The position numbers were made by a program, and so were the translations under genes. A stretch of DNA of 64,000 nt from an uncultured Clostridia bacterium (GTDB lineage: Bacteria > Bacillota > Clostridia > Peptostreptococcales > Acidaminobacteraceae): assembly GCA_927417275.1 (NCBI GenBank), contig CAKMJV010000031.1:1-64000 (forward strand). Reading direction: 5' to 3'. Shown here piece by piece: positions 54,184 to 63,764 of this stretch (positions within the stretch are counted from its first letter, which is position 1; each line of letters starts with the position of its first letter). The notes beneath the pieces were generated by a model. It did not search any database. It was given only the letters and a program-made list of their open reading frames with translations, and had not been told where the DNA came from.

Positions 54184-57018
54184 ATGAGTAAAAATACCAT
54201 TTTTGTTAAAGGTGCAAAAGAACATAATTTGAAAAACATAGATGTGCGGATCCCTCGAGATCAGTTTGTAGTTATCACAGGACTTAGTGGATCTGGTAAA
54301 TCTTCGTTGGCTTTTGACACGATATATGCAGAGGGGCAACGAAGATATGTCGAGAGTTTATCCTCTTATGCACGACAATTTCTTGGTCAAATGGAAAAGC
54401 CTGATGTTGAATATATAGAAGGACTTTCGCCTGCAATATCTATTGATCAAAAGACAACCAGTAGAAATCCGAGATCAACGGTAGGTACTGTAACTGAAAT
54501 TTATGACTACTTAAGGCTGCTTTATGCACGTGTGGGTATTCCACACTGTCCTGTTTGTCATGTGGTTATTCTTCCGCAAACGGTTGATCAAATCGTAGAC
54601 AAAGTTTTACAGCTAAATGAAGGCGCGCGTATTCAAGTATTAGCACCGATGGTTACTGGCAAAAAAGGCCAACACGTTAAAATGCTTGAAGCATTGAAAA
54701 AAGAGGGGTATATTCGCGCGCGTATAAATGGCGAGGCCGTCGACTTAAGCGAAGAGATTTTATTAGATAAAAACAAGAAAAACACCATAGAAGTGGTAGT
54801 GGATCGATTGGTAATTAAAGAAGGCATACAGCAGCGACTAACTGATTCATTAGAATCTGCTTTGCGTTTGTCAGAAGGTATCATCATCATCAACATCATC
54901 GACGGTGAAGATATGACCTTTAACACACATTTTTCTTGTTCAGAGCATGGGCAAGGCATCAGTGAAATGGAACCGCGTATGTTTTCATTTAATGCCCCAT
55001 ATGGCGCATGTCCTACATGTAATGGATTAGGATTTACGAAGAAAGTCGATCCTGAGCTCCTGGTACCAGATACCAAATTATCCGTGGCCGATGGCGCACT
55101 ACTCCCCATAGCAAATAGCGCGGAGGGTACTTTTTATGTAAATATGATTCATGCGCTTATAGAAGAATCAGGTGAGTCGATTGAATCCCCTTTTAGAGAA
55201 TTGTCTCCTGCTTTAAAACACAGTATCTTTTATGGCACGGGCGATCGAAAAGTGAAATTTAAGTACGACAGCAAATATGTAGGCAATACAGAATTTAATC
55301 GTCCTTTTGAAGGACTTGTTAATAATTATGAAAGGCGTTATGCGGCTACGAATTCGGAGTATATCCGTTCTAAAATTGATGACTTTATGAGCATGATTGA
55401 ATGTCAGTCCTGCCACGGTAGACGCTTAAAAGACGAAGTGCTTGCTGTTACCGTGGGCGGAAAAAGCATTCATGAAGTTACGTGTTTGTCTGTAAAAGAT
55501 GCCATAGACTTCTTTTTAGCGCTACAACTAGATCTGACCAATACCCAAATTGCAGAGCAGATTTTAAAAGAGATTAACGCGCGTTTAATGTTTTTGAAAA
55601 ATGTTGGGCTTGAGTATTTGTCGCTTTCTCGTGCTGCGGGATCTTTATCGGGCGGAGAATCCCAGCGGATTCGATTAGCGACTCAAATTGGCTCTGGACT
55701 TGTAGGTGTACTATATATTTTAGATGAGCCAAGTATCGGTTTGCACCAAAAGGATAACCAAAAATTAATAAAAACATTAAGAGGACTAACGGATTTAGGC
55801 AATACGCTTCTGGTGGTTGAACACGATGATGAAACCATTATGGAGGCAGATTTTATTTTGGATTTAGGACCAGGAGCAGGTGAGCATGGTGGCTATATTA
55901 TCGCTCAAGGGACAGTTGATGATATATTAGCCAGTGAGGCATCCATAACGGGTCAATATCTTTCTGGACGTAAGCAAATTCCTATTCCAACTGTGAGACG
56001 AAAGCCCTTGCTTGAAAAAATCTCCATCATAAAGGCAACAGAGAATAATCTGAAAGGCATTAGTGTGGATATTCCTTTAGGGGTATTATGCGCCATAACA
56101 GGGGTATCTGGTTCGGGTAAGAGCACGCTGATCAACGAAATCCTATACAAGTCATGTGCGATTAAAATTAACAAGAGTCGTTTTAAAGCAGGTAAGCATG
56201 AGGATATCTTGGGATTGGAGCACATCGATAAAATCATAGAAATTGATCAATCGCCCATCGGTCGAACGCCGCGTTCAAATCCAGCAACTTATACGGGCGT
56301 ATTCGATCATATAAGAGATATTTTTGCGATTGTCCCAGAAGCTAAAATGAGAGGGTATCAAAAGGGACGATTTAGTTTTAACGTATCGGGTGGTCGTTGT
56401 GAGCATTGCAAAGGCGATGGCATCATAAAAATAGAAATGCACTTTTTACCTGATGTCTATGTTCAATGTGACGTGTGTAAAGGCAAGCGTTATAATCGTG
56501 AAACCCTTGAAGTAAAATATAAAGGAAAGAACATCGCTGATGTACTTAACATGACGGTGGAAGAAAGTTTAGAATTCTTTACGAATATCCCCAAAATACA
56601 TCGGAAATTAAAAACGCTCCATGACGTGGGCTTGGATTATATACGGTTGGGACAACCCTCAACACAATTATCAGGTGGAGAAGCACAACGGATTAAACTG
56701 GCAACAGAACTCAGCAAAATCAGCACGGGTAAAACGCTTTATATATTAGACGAACCAACCACGGGGCTTCATACGGCAGATGTTCACAATCTCATTCACG
56801 TCATACAAAAATTAGTGGATGCTGGAAACACCGCAGTCGTTATTGAGCATAATTTAGATGTGATTAAGTCAGCAGATTATATCATCGACTTAGGTCCAGA
56901 TGGTGGTGATAACGGCGGCCTTATAATCGCAGAAGGCACACCTGAAATGGTTGCTAAAGTCAAAGGTTCATACACAGGACAATTTTTAGACAAGATGTTA
57001 TCAAAAGCATCTCAATAG
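54184..57018 (+). CDS. uvrA: UvrABC system protein A
   Basis: 944 residues, full length. Two ABC ATPase halves ([20 protein letters not shown] and [16 protein letters not shown]), two signature sequences ([15 protein letters not shown] and [15 protein letters not shown]), and zinc-binding CPVCHV and [20 protein letters not shown]. Damage recognition and loading of UvrB. Follows uvrB by 28 bases. Confidence 0.98.
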   Translation: MSKNTIFVKGAKEHNLKNIDVRIPRDQFVVITGLSGSGKSSLAFDTIYAEGQRRYVESLSSYARQFLGQMEKPDVEYIEGLSPAISIDQKTTSRNPRSTVGTVTEIYDYLRLLYARVGIPHCPVCHVVILPQTVDQIVDKVLQLNEGARIQVLAPMVTGKKGQHVKMLEALKKEGYIRARINGEAVDLSEEILLDKNKKNTIEVVVDRLVIKEGIQQRLTDSLESALRLSEGIIIINIIDGEDMTFNTHFSCSEHGQGISEMEPRMFSFNAPYGACPTCNGLGFTKKVDPELLVPDTKLSVADGALLPIANSAEGTFYVNMIHALIEESGESIESPFRELSPALKHSIFYGTGDRKVKFKYDSKYVGNTEFNRPFEGLVNNYERRYAATNSEYIRSKIDDFMSMIECQSCHGRRLKDEVLAVTVGGKSIHEVTCLSVKDAIDFFLALQLDLTNTQIAEQILKEINARLMFLKNVGLEYLSLSRAAGSLSGGESQRIRLATQIGSGLVGVLYILDEPSIGLHQKDNQKLIKTLRGLTDLGNTLLVVEHDDETIMEADFILDLGPGAGEHGGYIIAQGTVDDILASEASITGQYLSGRKQIPIPTVRRKPLLEKISIIKATENNLKGISVDIPLGVLCAITGVSGSGKSTLINEILYKSCAIKINKSRFKAGKHEDILGLEHIDKIIEIDQSPIGRTPRSNPATYTGVFDHIRDIFAIVPEAKMRGYQKGRFSFNVSGGRCEHCKGDGIIKIEMHFLPDVYVQCDVCKGKRYNRETLEVKYKGKNIADVLNMTVEESLEFFTNIPKIHRKLKTLHDVGLDYIRLGQPSTQLSGGEAQRIKLATELSKISTGKTLYILDEPTTGLHTADVHNLIHVIQKLVDAGNTAVVIEHNLDVIKSADYIIDLGPDGGDNGGLIIAEGTPEMVAKVKGSYTGQFLDKMLSKASQ

Positions 57019-57027
57019 GATTAAAAG

Positions 57028-58911
57028 ATGGCGCAAAATGAGTTTCAAGTGAAAGAACATATTAAAGAGCAGTTGAGGACATTGCCTCAACTGCCCGGTA
57101 TTTATATTATGAAGGATGTAAATGGTGAGATCATCTATGTTGGAAAGTCTAAAAACTTGAAAAATAGAGTGAGCTCTTATTTTCGTGGATTTAACTCACA
57201 TATGTTAAAGGTGCAGACCATGGTGATCAACATCCACGAATTTGAATACATCATAACTGACAATGAAATGGAAGCGCTGATATTAGAATCGAACCTAATA
57301 AAAAAGAACATGCCGAGATTTAACATCTTATTGAAAGATGACAAAATGTACCCTTATATCGTCGTGACCATCAACGAGAATTTCCCGAGGGTTTTTATGA
57401 CGCGACAGATTCCAAAGGGCAATCATAAGATATTTGGTCCATATACTGGCGCTGAACAGGTAAAAATAACTTTAGAAGTTTTACAAACACTGTTTCCGAT
57501 TAGAGAATGTAGTAAAAAAATAACGGACAAGATTGATCGGCCTTGTTTGAATTATCACATTGGAAGATGTGCTGGTGCTTGTAATCATATGATTACTGAG
57601 GCCAAATACGGTGCGTACATTCAAAGTATTATTCGATTTCTCAACGGCGATAAAGAGTGGCTTATTAAAGAAATTCAAGAAAAAATGTTGCATGCTGCTG
57701 AAATGATGGATTATGAAAAGGCAGCGACCTATCGTGATCAAATAGAAGCGCTAAGAGCATTAAATGTCAAACAAAAAGCGCTTCAAGTAAATGGAAAGAA
57801 TCAAGATTTTATTGCGACATATAGTTTTGAAGCAAGAACATGTGTCATGTTGTTTCAAGTGAGAGAAGGGCGTATTGAGGGCAGAGAATCTTATAATATA
57901 ACGGGTAGTGTTGGCGCTGATTTCGGTGAAATACTCAGTGCGTTTATTATGCAATATTACGCAGGGTACACGGAAATTCCATCTGAAATATATCTTTCTC
58001 ACGAGATTGAAAACATGCTGCTGTATGCAGACTGGTTGAGTAAACTCAGTGGCCACAAAATCTCGCTTTCCGTGCCTCAGCGTGGTGAAAAGAAGAAAAC
58101 CATAGATTTGGTTGAGAAAAATGCTAAAGAATATGTTTTGAAGTTTCAAGAACGCATAGATAAGGAAGTGGCTTTTAGATCACAAGCGGATCATGAACTG
58201 ATGACGCTCTTGGGATTGCCAGAAAATCTACAAATAAATAGAATTGAAGCCTTTGATATTTCAAACACATCAGGTGTCTATTCGGTGGGCAGTATGGTTG
58301 TTTTCGAACAAGGGAAAAAGAAACGCAGCGATTATCGTCGTTATCGGGTAAAAACCATTGAAGGTGCCAATGATTATGGTTCCATGCAAGAAGTTATCTA
58401 TAGAAGATATAAACGGGGCATCGAAGAGGCAGAACTCGCAAAATCATCCGGTGTTCAAACGGGATTGTATCGTGCTTTTCCAGATCTAATACTTATAGAT
58501 GGTGGTAAGGGGCATGTCAACGCGGTACTTGAAATTATGCAGGCATTAAAACTATATATTCCCGTTGCAGGCATGGTTAAAGACGATTTTCACAAAACGG
58601 AAGATTTGTTGTTTAACGGCGAGCGATTGGGTTTGAAAACTTGTAAAAATGCATTTAAAATGGTTTATGAAATACAAGAGGAAGTGCATCGTTTTGCAAT
58701 TGAGTATCACAAATCCTTGCGTTCGAGAGAAATGGTTCAATCGCAATTGGATGAAATTGAAGGTGTGGGTGAAAAAAGACGCATTGCCTTGCTTAAGCAC
58801 TTTAAAAACATCGAAGCCATTAAAGCAGCTTCTATTGAAATGTTGATGGAAGTTCAAGGCATAAATTTAAAAGTTGCAGAAGCGATTTATCAATTTTTTA
58901 GGACCTCATAA
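57028..58911 (+). CDS. uvrC: UvrABC system protein C
   Basis: 627 residues. GIY-YIG nuclease at the N terminus (LPGIYIMKDVNGEIIYVGKS), the cysteine region CLNYHIGRCAGACNHMI, a UVR domain near 205-240, the RNase H-like nuclease domain (IEAFDISNTSG, LILIDGGKGHVNAVLE) and C-terminal helix-hairpin-helix repeats (DEIEGVGEKRRIALLKHF). Makes both incisions around a lesion. Last gene of uvrBAC. Confidence 0.98.
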   Translation: MAQNEFQVKEHIKEQLRTLPQLPGIYIMKDVNGEIIYVGKSKNLKNRVSSYFRGFNSHMLKVQTMVINIHEFEYIITDNEMEALILESNLIKKNMPRFNILLKDDKMYPYIVVTINENFPRVFMTRQIPKGNHKIFGPYTGAEQVKITLEVLQTLFPIRECSKKITDKIDRPCLNYHIGRCAGACNHMITEAKYGAYIQSIIRFLNGDKEWLIKEIQEKMLHAAEMMDYEKAATYRDQIEALRALNVKQKALQVNGKNQDFIATYSFEARTCVMLFQVREGRIEGRESYNITGSVGADFGEILSAFIMQYYAGYTEIPSEIYLSHEIENMLLYADWLSKLSGHKISLSVPQRGEKKKTIDLVEKNAKEYVLKFQERIDKEVAFRSQADHELMTLLGLPENLQINRIEAFDISNTSGVYSVGSMVVFEQGKKKRSDYRRYRVKTIEGANDYGSMQEVIYRRYKRGIEEAELAKSSGVQTGLYRAFPDLILIDGGKGHVNAVLEIMQALKLYIPVAGMVKDDFHKTEDLLFNGERLGLKTCKNAFKMVYEIQEEVHRFAIEYHKSLRSREMVQSQLDEIEGVGEKRRIALLKHFKNIEAIKAASIEMLMEVQGINLKVAEAIYQFFRTS

Positions 58912-58942
58912 ATGAAAATTTTATGAGGTTATTTATTTTTAT
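58903..58942 (+). terminator. Terminator of uvrBAC
   Basis: ACCTCATAAA (58903-58912) pairs with TTTATGAGGT (58920-58929) and includes the uvrC stop codon. The T-rich tail is loose. Confidence 0.7.
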
Positions 58943-59005
58943 GTTAAGGATTCGTATAATCCTGTTTATTACAAAAAAAACTCAACTGATAGAAAAGTTT
59001 AGGTG

Positions 59006-59034
59006 TGTACTTTGTTAACAATATGTGTTATAAT
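59006..59034 (+). promoter_or_regulatory. Candidate extended -10 promoter of the hydrogenase operon
   Basis: TGTTATAAT (TGn before TATAAT at 59029-59034) with a weak -35 TGTACT at 59006-59011. Confidence 0.5.
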
Positions 59035-59040
59035 TTTTCT

Positions 59041-59155
59041 GGTAGTGGGTTAAGGAATTAACAAACTGCTTTAAACCTAGTAAAACACTAGGGATTGGAC
59101 AGTTTTTTCAGCCCATAAGCTGGTCATCTAGCAATGTATAAGGAGGAACTTTTTA
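59041..59155 (+). promoter_or_regulatory. Structured 5' leader of the hydrogenase operon
   Basis: About 115 bases without a reading frame. Possible helices: GTTAA/TTAAC (59049-59062), CCTAGT/ACTAGG (59076-59092) and CAGC/GCTG (59109-59122). A second CTAG near 59128 could pair instead with the CTAG of the middle hairpin. No T-run terminator is seen, so any control would act on translation. No known riboswitch recognised. Confidence 0.4.
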
Positions 59156-59641
59156 ATGACAAAGAACTTTTTAACTGAAGAAAATTTTGTGAAGCTTCAT
59201 CGCGTTATTGATGCGCATAAAGACATGCAAGGTCCATTAATGCCGATTTTACATGAAGCACAACATATTTTCGGAGCAATTCCTATTGAAGTGCAAAAGG
59301 TCATTTCAGAAAAACTTAATACGCCATTGGCTGAAATCTATGGGGTGGTTACGTTCTATTCTCAATTTACACTTGAACCAAAAGGCGAATTTTTAATAGG
59401 TATTTGCTTAGGTACTGCTTGTTATGTTAGAGGTGCTCAGCAAATTATCGATAAGATCTGTGAACTAACAGGCGTAGCCGTAGGCAAAACGTCTGCAGAT
59501 GGTAAATTTTCTATTGAAGCAACGCGTTGCATAGGCGCTTGTGGCCTTGCACCTGTTTTAACTGTAAATGAAGATGTTTATGGAAGACTTACACTCAATG
59601 ACATTCCAGGCATTGTACAAAAATACAAAGGCGCGAATTAA
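59156..59641 (+). CDS. hndA: NADH-linked [FeFe] hydrogenase, NuoE-like subunit (HndA)
   Basis: 161 residues. Thioredoxin-like [2Fe-2S] subunit of the NuoE family; the four cysteine ligands are in CLGTACYVRG (two) and RCIGACGLAP (two). N-terminal helical part PILHEAQHIFGAIP and VVTFYSQF are typical. It carries electrons between the flavin subunit and the other clusters. First gene of a four-gene operon (hndABCD order). Start follows AAGGAGGA. Confidence 0.94.
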   Translation: MTKNFLTEENFVKLHRVIDAHKDMQGPLMPILHEAQHIFGAIPIEVQKVISEKLNTPLAEIYGVVTFYSQFTLEPKGEFLIGICLGTACYVRGAQQIIDKICELTGVAVGKTSADGKFSIEATRCIGACGLAPVLTVNEDVYGRLTLNDIPGIVQKYKGAN

Positions 59642-59651
59642 GGAGGCATAC

Positions 59652-60017
59652 ATGAAGAGTTTAGCTGAACTTACAAAATTAAGAGATGAATCTCTGAAAA
59701 GAGTGGATTTGAGAAAAGAAAGAAAAGGCACTAGAATCGTCGTGGGCATGGCTACTTGTGGCATCGCAGCAGGCGCACGTCCAGTATTAGCAGCACTTAT
59801 GGATGAGGCACAAAAAAGAGGCTTGAAAGATGTTGAGATTACACAAACAGGCTGTATAGGCGTATGTAGACTTGAGCCATTGGTTGAAGTTTATAAAGAA
59901 GGTGAAGACAAGGTAACATATGTTGAATTAACAGAAGAAAAAGCAAGAAGAATTATCGCTGAACATATTGTTAATGGACATATTGTCACTGAGTTGACGA
60001 TCGGCGCAGCTAAGTAA
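59652..60017 (+). CDS. hndB: Thioredoxin-like [2Fe-2S] ferredoxin subunit (HndB-like)
   Basis: 121 residues from the ATG at 59652 behind AAGGAGG, 11 bases after hndA; a longer frame from 59568 would run into that gene. [2Fe-2S] cysteines are in GMATCGIAAGA and TQTGCIGVCRLEPLVEV. Small subunit found in four-subunit NADP/NAD-linked bifurcating hydrogenases. Likely an extra electron site. Confidence 0.92.
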   Translation: MKSLAELTKLRDESLKRVDLRKERKGTRIVVGMATCGIAAGARPVLAALMDEAQKRGLKDVEITQTGCIGVCRLEPLVEVYKEGEDKVTYVELTEEKARRIIAEHIVNGHIVTELTIGAAK

Positions 60018-60047
60018 TTAAAGCAAACCATTTTAGGAGGTTATTCA

Positions 60048-61844
60048 ATGGATTTTTATAGATCACATGTTCTTGTATGTGGTGGTACAGGTTGTGTTTC
60101 TTCAGGTGCTTATACTATAGAAGAAATGTTTAATAACGCACTGGTTGCGAAGGGCCTTGATAAAGAAGTGAAAGTTGTACGTACAGGCTGTTTTGGTCTG
60201 TGTGAAGCAGGTCCGATTTGTATCGTTTACCCTGAAGGCTCTTTCTATTCACGTGTAGAGCAAAAAGATGTTGAAAGAATTGTAGATGAACATTTATTAA
60301 AAGGTCGTATTGTAAAAGATTTATTATATGTTGATAAAGCGGCAACTGTAACGGATATTCAAACGTCGATTAGTGACGTTACTTTTTATAAAAAGCAAAA
60401 AAGAGTTGCACTTGCGAATTGTGGTGTGATTAATCCTGAAATCATCGAAGAATATATTGCATTTGATGGTTACCAAGCTTTAGGTAAAGCTTTAACTGAA
60501 ATGACACCAGTTGATGTCATTAATGAAATGAAAAAATCTGGTCTACGTGGCAGAGGCGGCGGTGGATTCCCTACAGGCTTAAAGTGGGAGTTTACATCTA
60601 AATCTCCAGGAGATATAAAATATGTTGCTTGTAATGCAGATGAAGGCGATCCAGGGGCATTTATGGACCGTTCTGTATTAGAAGGCGATCCACACTGTAT
60701 TATCGAAGCTATGGCGATTGCGGCTTACGCAATCGGTGCTGAAAAAGGTTATGTGTATATCCGTGCTGAGTATCCAATTGCAGTTAAACGTTTGGGCATC
60801 GCAATTGCACAAGCAAATGAAATGGGTTTACTCGGTAAAGACATTTTAGGCAGTGGTTTTAACTTTGAAATGGAAATTCGTTTAGGTGCAGGCGCATTCG
60901 TTTGTGGTGAAGAAACAGCACTTATCGCTTCTATCGAAGGTGAACGCGGTATGCCTAGACCTAAGCCACCGTTTCCAGCACAAAAAGGAATATTCGGCAA
61001 ACCAACGGTTATCAATAACGTAGAAACGTATGCCGTTGTGCCTCAAATTATTTTAAAAGGTGCAGACTGGTTTACATCATTCGGTACAGAAAAATCTCCA
61101 GGTACAAAAGTTTTTGCACTTGGTGGAAAAATCAACAACACGGGACTCGTAGAAATTCCGATGGGTACTTCACTTAAAGAAGTTATCTTTGATATCGGTG
61201 GTGGTATTCCAGATGGTCGTAAGTTTAAAGCTGTTCAAACAGGTGGTCCATCAGGTGGTTGCTTAACTGAAGCGCATCTTGATACACCGATAGATTTTGA
61301 TACGTTAACAGCACTTGGCTCCATGATGGGTTCGGGTGGTATGATCGTCGTTGATGATTCAAACTGTATGGTAGACTTTGCGCGATTCTTCTTAGACTTT
61401 ACGGTAGATGAGTCTTGTGGTAAATGTGTACCTTGTAGAGAAGGTACAAAGAGAATGCTAGAAATGTTAGAAAAGATTACTTCTGGAAATGGCACGATGC
61501 AAGATCTTGATAAATTAGAAGAACTTGCTTATGCGATTAAAGATTCTTCTTTATGTGGTTTGGGCCAAACAGCACCAAATCCTGTTCTATCGACGTTAAA
61601 ATATTTTAAAGATGAGTACATTGCACACGTTGTAGATAAAAAATGTCCAGCAGGCATGTGCCAAGATTTACTCTCAATCGTTATAGTAGATGGCTGTATC
61701 GGTTGTACGGCTTGTAAACGCGTATGTCCAGTTGATGCAATTAGCGGCGAAGTGAAGCAAAATCATGTCATCGATCAAGCAAAATGTATTAAATGTGGCG
61801 CTTGTATCCCGAAATGTCCTAAGAAAGTTATTGTGAAACAATAA
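60048..61844 (+). CDS. hndC: Hydrogenase NuoF-like flavoprotein subunit (HndC)
   Basis: 598 residues. N-terminal thioredoxin-like [2Fe-2S] part (1-100, CGGTGCVSSG, RTGCFGLCEAGP); the NuoF core with GLRGRGGGGFPTGLKWEFT (FMN/NADH), CNADEGDPGAFMDR and a SLBB domain. The [4Fe-4S] motif SCGKCVPCREGT follows, then a C-terminal 2x[4Fe-4S] ferredoxin domain (CIGCTACKRVCPVDA, CIKCGACIPKCPK). This is the NAD(P)H site and the probable bifurcating flavin subunit. Confidence 0.95.
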   Translation: MDFYRSHVLVCGGTGCVSSGAYTIEEMFNNALVAKGLDKEVKVVRTGCFGLCEAGPICIVYPEGSFYSRVEQKDVERIVDEHLLKGRIVKDLLYVDKAATVTDIQTSISDVTFYKKQKRVALANCGVINPEIIEEYIAFDGYQALGKALTEMTPVDVINEMKKSGLRGRGGGGFPTGLKWEFTSKSPGDIKYVACNADEGDPGAFMDRSVLEGDPHCIIEAMAIAAYAIGAEKGYVYIRAEYPIAVKRLGIAIAQANEMGLLGKDILGSGFNFEMEIRLGAGAFVCGEETALIASIEGERGMPRPKPPFPAQKGIFGKPTVINNVETYAVVPQIILKGADWFTSFGTEKSPGTKVFALGGKINNTGLVEIPMGTSLKEVIFDIGGGIPDGRKFKAVQTGGPSGGCLTEAHLDTPIDFDTLTALGSMMGSGGMIVVDDSNCMVDFARFFLDFTVDESCGKCVPCREGTKRMLEMLEKITSGNGTMQDLDKLEELAYAIKDSSLCGLGQTAPNPVLSTLKYFKDEYIAHVVDKKCPAGMCQDLLSIVIVDGCIGCTACKRVCPVDAISGEVKQNHVIDQAKCIKCGACIPKCPKKVIVKQ

Positions 61845-61886
61845 TTTCTTGAACAGTCAAGATTATATGAAAGAGGTGTACTTATC

Positions 61887-63632
61887 GTGAGTAATGTAAG
61901 TTTATCTATAAATGGCGTTCAATATGAAGTGCCAAGTGAATTAACAGTATTAGAAGCGGCTAGAACAGTTGGTATTGATATCCCAACACTATGTTTCTTA
62001 AAAGATATTAACGAAGTGGGCGCATGTCGCGTTTGTGTTGTTGAAGTTGAAGGCGCTAGAGCACTTCAAGCGTCATGTGTACTTCCAGTGCGCGAGGGCA
62101 TGGTCGTAAATACAAATAATACACGTGTAAGAAAAGCCAGAAAAAATACAGTTGAGCTTTTGCTTGCAAATCACAATAGAGAATGTACAACATGTGTAAG
62201 AAGTAAGAACTGTGAGTTACAGTCGATTTCTGAAGAATTGAGTATTCGTACAATTCCTTATGAAGGCGAAAAAAGAGAGCCATCTTACGATGACTTATCG
62301 CCATCTATTATCAGAGATTCTAGCAAATGTATTTTATGTGGTCGTTGTGTAAGTGCATGTAAAAATGTTCAAGGCATCGGTATTTTAGAGTTCTTAAACC
62401 GTGGCTTTAAAACGACAGTTGGTCCAGCATTTGAAATGAGCATGAAAGATGTACCATGTATATACTGTGGTCAATGTATGGTGACATGTCCAGTTGGCGC
62501 ACTTACTGAAAAACCGGCAATTGATGCAGTTTGGAAGTTGATTGAAGACAAATCAAAACATGTTATCGTTCAATCTGCACCTGCTGTAAGAGCGGCACTT
62601 GGTGAAGAATTTGGATACCCAATCGGCACAAATGTAACGGGTAAACTTGCTACAGCGCTAAGAAGATTAGGCTTTGATAAAGTATTTGATACGAATTGGG
62701 CTGCTGATGTTACCATTATGGAAGAAGGCACAGAGTTGCTAGATCGTTTACAAAACGGTGGCGTTCTACCGATGATTACATCTTGTTCACCAGGATGGGT
62801 TAGATATATTGAGTTCCAATACCCTGAACTTTTACCACATTTATCTTCTTGTAAGTCACCACAGAATATGTTTGGTGCCCTTGCGAAAAGCTATTATGCT
62901 GAAAAACATGGCATTGATCCTAAAGACATCGCAGTTGTTTCTGTTATGCCTTGTACGTCTAAAAAATCTGAAATCGTTAGACCTGAGTTAGAAGTAAACG
63001 GTTATAGAGATGTGGATGTTTCTATTACAACCAGAGAACTTGCGCTTATGATTAAAGAAGCTAGATTAGAGTTTGATAAGTTAGAAGAAGGTACATTTGA
63101 TCCTTTCATGGGTAATTATACAGGCGCTGGTTTGATTTTCGGAGCAACAGGCGGCGTTATGGAAGCGGCACTTAGAACCGTTGCAGATGTATTGACTGGT
63201 GAAGATTTAGAAAATGTTGAGTATCATGCAGTACGTGGTATTGAAGGCATCAAAGAAGCGACAGTAAATATTGCAGGAAAAGAAATCAAAATCGCTGTTG
63301 CGCACAATACGACAAATGCTGGCATTTTACTTGAAAAAATTAAAAAAGGCGAAGCGGACTATCACTTTATTGAAGTCATGGCTTGTCCAGGTGGTTGTGT
63401 AAACGGTGGTGGTCAACCGATTCAACCAGCTAACGTTAGAAATGTAATCGATATCAGAGCGGAAAGAGCGAAAGCGCTTTACTCAGAAGATGCGTCTTTA
63501 ACCGTTAGAAAATCGCATAAAAACCCTGAAATCAAGAAACTTTACGATGAGTTTTTAGGCAAACCAAATTCACATAAGGCGCATGAGTTACTTCATACGC
63601 ATTATGTTGCTAAAGAAAAATTCCCATTATAA
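61887..63632 (+). CDS. hydA: [FeFe] hydrogenase catalytic subunit (HndD/HydA)
   Basis: 581 residues from a GTG with GAGGTG upstream. [2Fe-2S] ligands Cys36, Cys47, Cys50 and Cys64; a His-Cys cluster motif (HNRECTTCVRSKNCEL); two [4Fe-4S] motifs (CILCGRCVSACKNV, CIYCGQCMVTCPVG). The H-cluster signatures are complete: TSCSPGW with Cys300, MPCTSKKSE with Cys356, and MACPGGCVNGGGQP with Cys500 and Cys504. A C-terminal small domain (after about 520) follows. It reduces protons to H2 or the reverse, in the cytoplasm, using NADH plus reduced ferredoxin. Maturases HydEFG are not in the window. Confidence 0.97.
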   Translation: MSNVSLSINGVQYEVPSELTVLEAARTVGIDIPTLCFLKDINEVGACRVCVVEVEGARALQASCVLPVREGMVVNTNNTRVRKARKNTVELLLANHNRECTTCVRSKNCELQSISEELSIRTIPYEGEKREPSYDDLSPSIIRDSSKCILCGRCVSACKNVQGIGILEFLNRGFKTTVGPAFEMSMKDVPCIYCGQCMVTCPVGALTEKPAIDAVWKLIEDKSKHVIVQSAPAVRAALGEEFGYPIGTNVTGKLATALRRLGFDKVFDTNWAADVTIMEEGTELLDRLQNGGVLPMITSCSPGWVRYIEFQYPELLPHLSSCKSPQNMFGALAKSYYAEKHGIDPKDIAVVSVMPCTSKKSEIVRPELEVNGYRDVDVSITTRELALMIKEARLEFDKLEEGTFDPFMGNYTGAGLIFGATGGVMEAALRTVADVLTGEDLENVEYHAVRGIEGIKEATVNIAGKEIKIAVAHNTTNAGILLEKIKKGEADYHFIEVMACPGGCVNGGGQPIQPANVRNVIDIRAERAKALYSEDASLTVRKSHKNPEIKKLYDEFLGKPNSHKAHELLHTHYVAKEKFPL

Positions 63633-63651
63633 GTATAACAATCACTATTTT

Positions 63652-63678
63652 AAAATGAGGGCATTGCCCTCATTTTTT
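63652..63678 (+). terminator. Terminator of the hydrogenase operon
   Basis: AAAATGAGGGC (63652-63662), ATT loop, GCCCTCATTTT (63666-63676), more T's. Perfect 11-bp stem. Confidence 0.93.
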
Positions 63679-63717
63679 ATTTTTTTGAACCCATGGTTTA
63701 TAAATCGAATGAAATGG

Positions 63718-63746
63718 TTTACAATGAAAATATGACCCAATATAAA
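63718..63746 (+). promoter_or_regulatory. Possible promoter of tmk
   Basis: TTTACA (63718-63723), 17 bases, TATAAA (63741-63746). The start site would leave almost no leader before the ribosome site, so this is uncertain. Confidence 0.35.
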
Positions 63747-63764
63747 ATTACAGAGGAGTAAGCA

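Noticed and set aside
54633..55109. Minus-strand frame of 158 residues in uvrA
   Set aside because: Antisense shadow of a highly conserved gene with no start signal.
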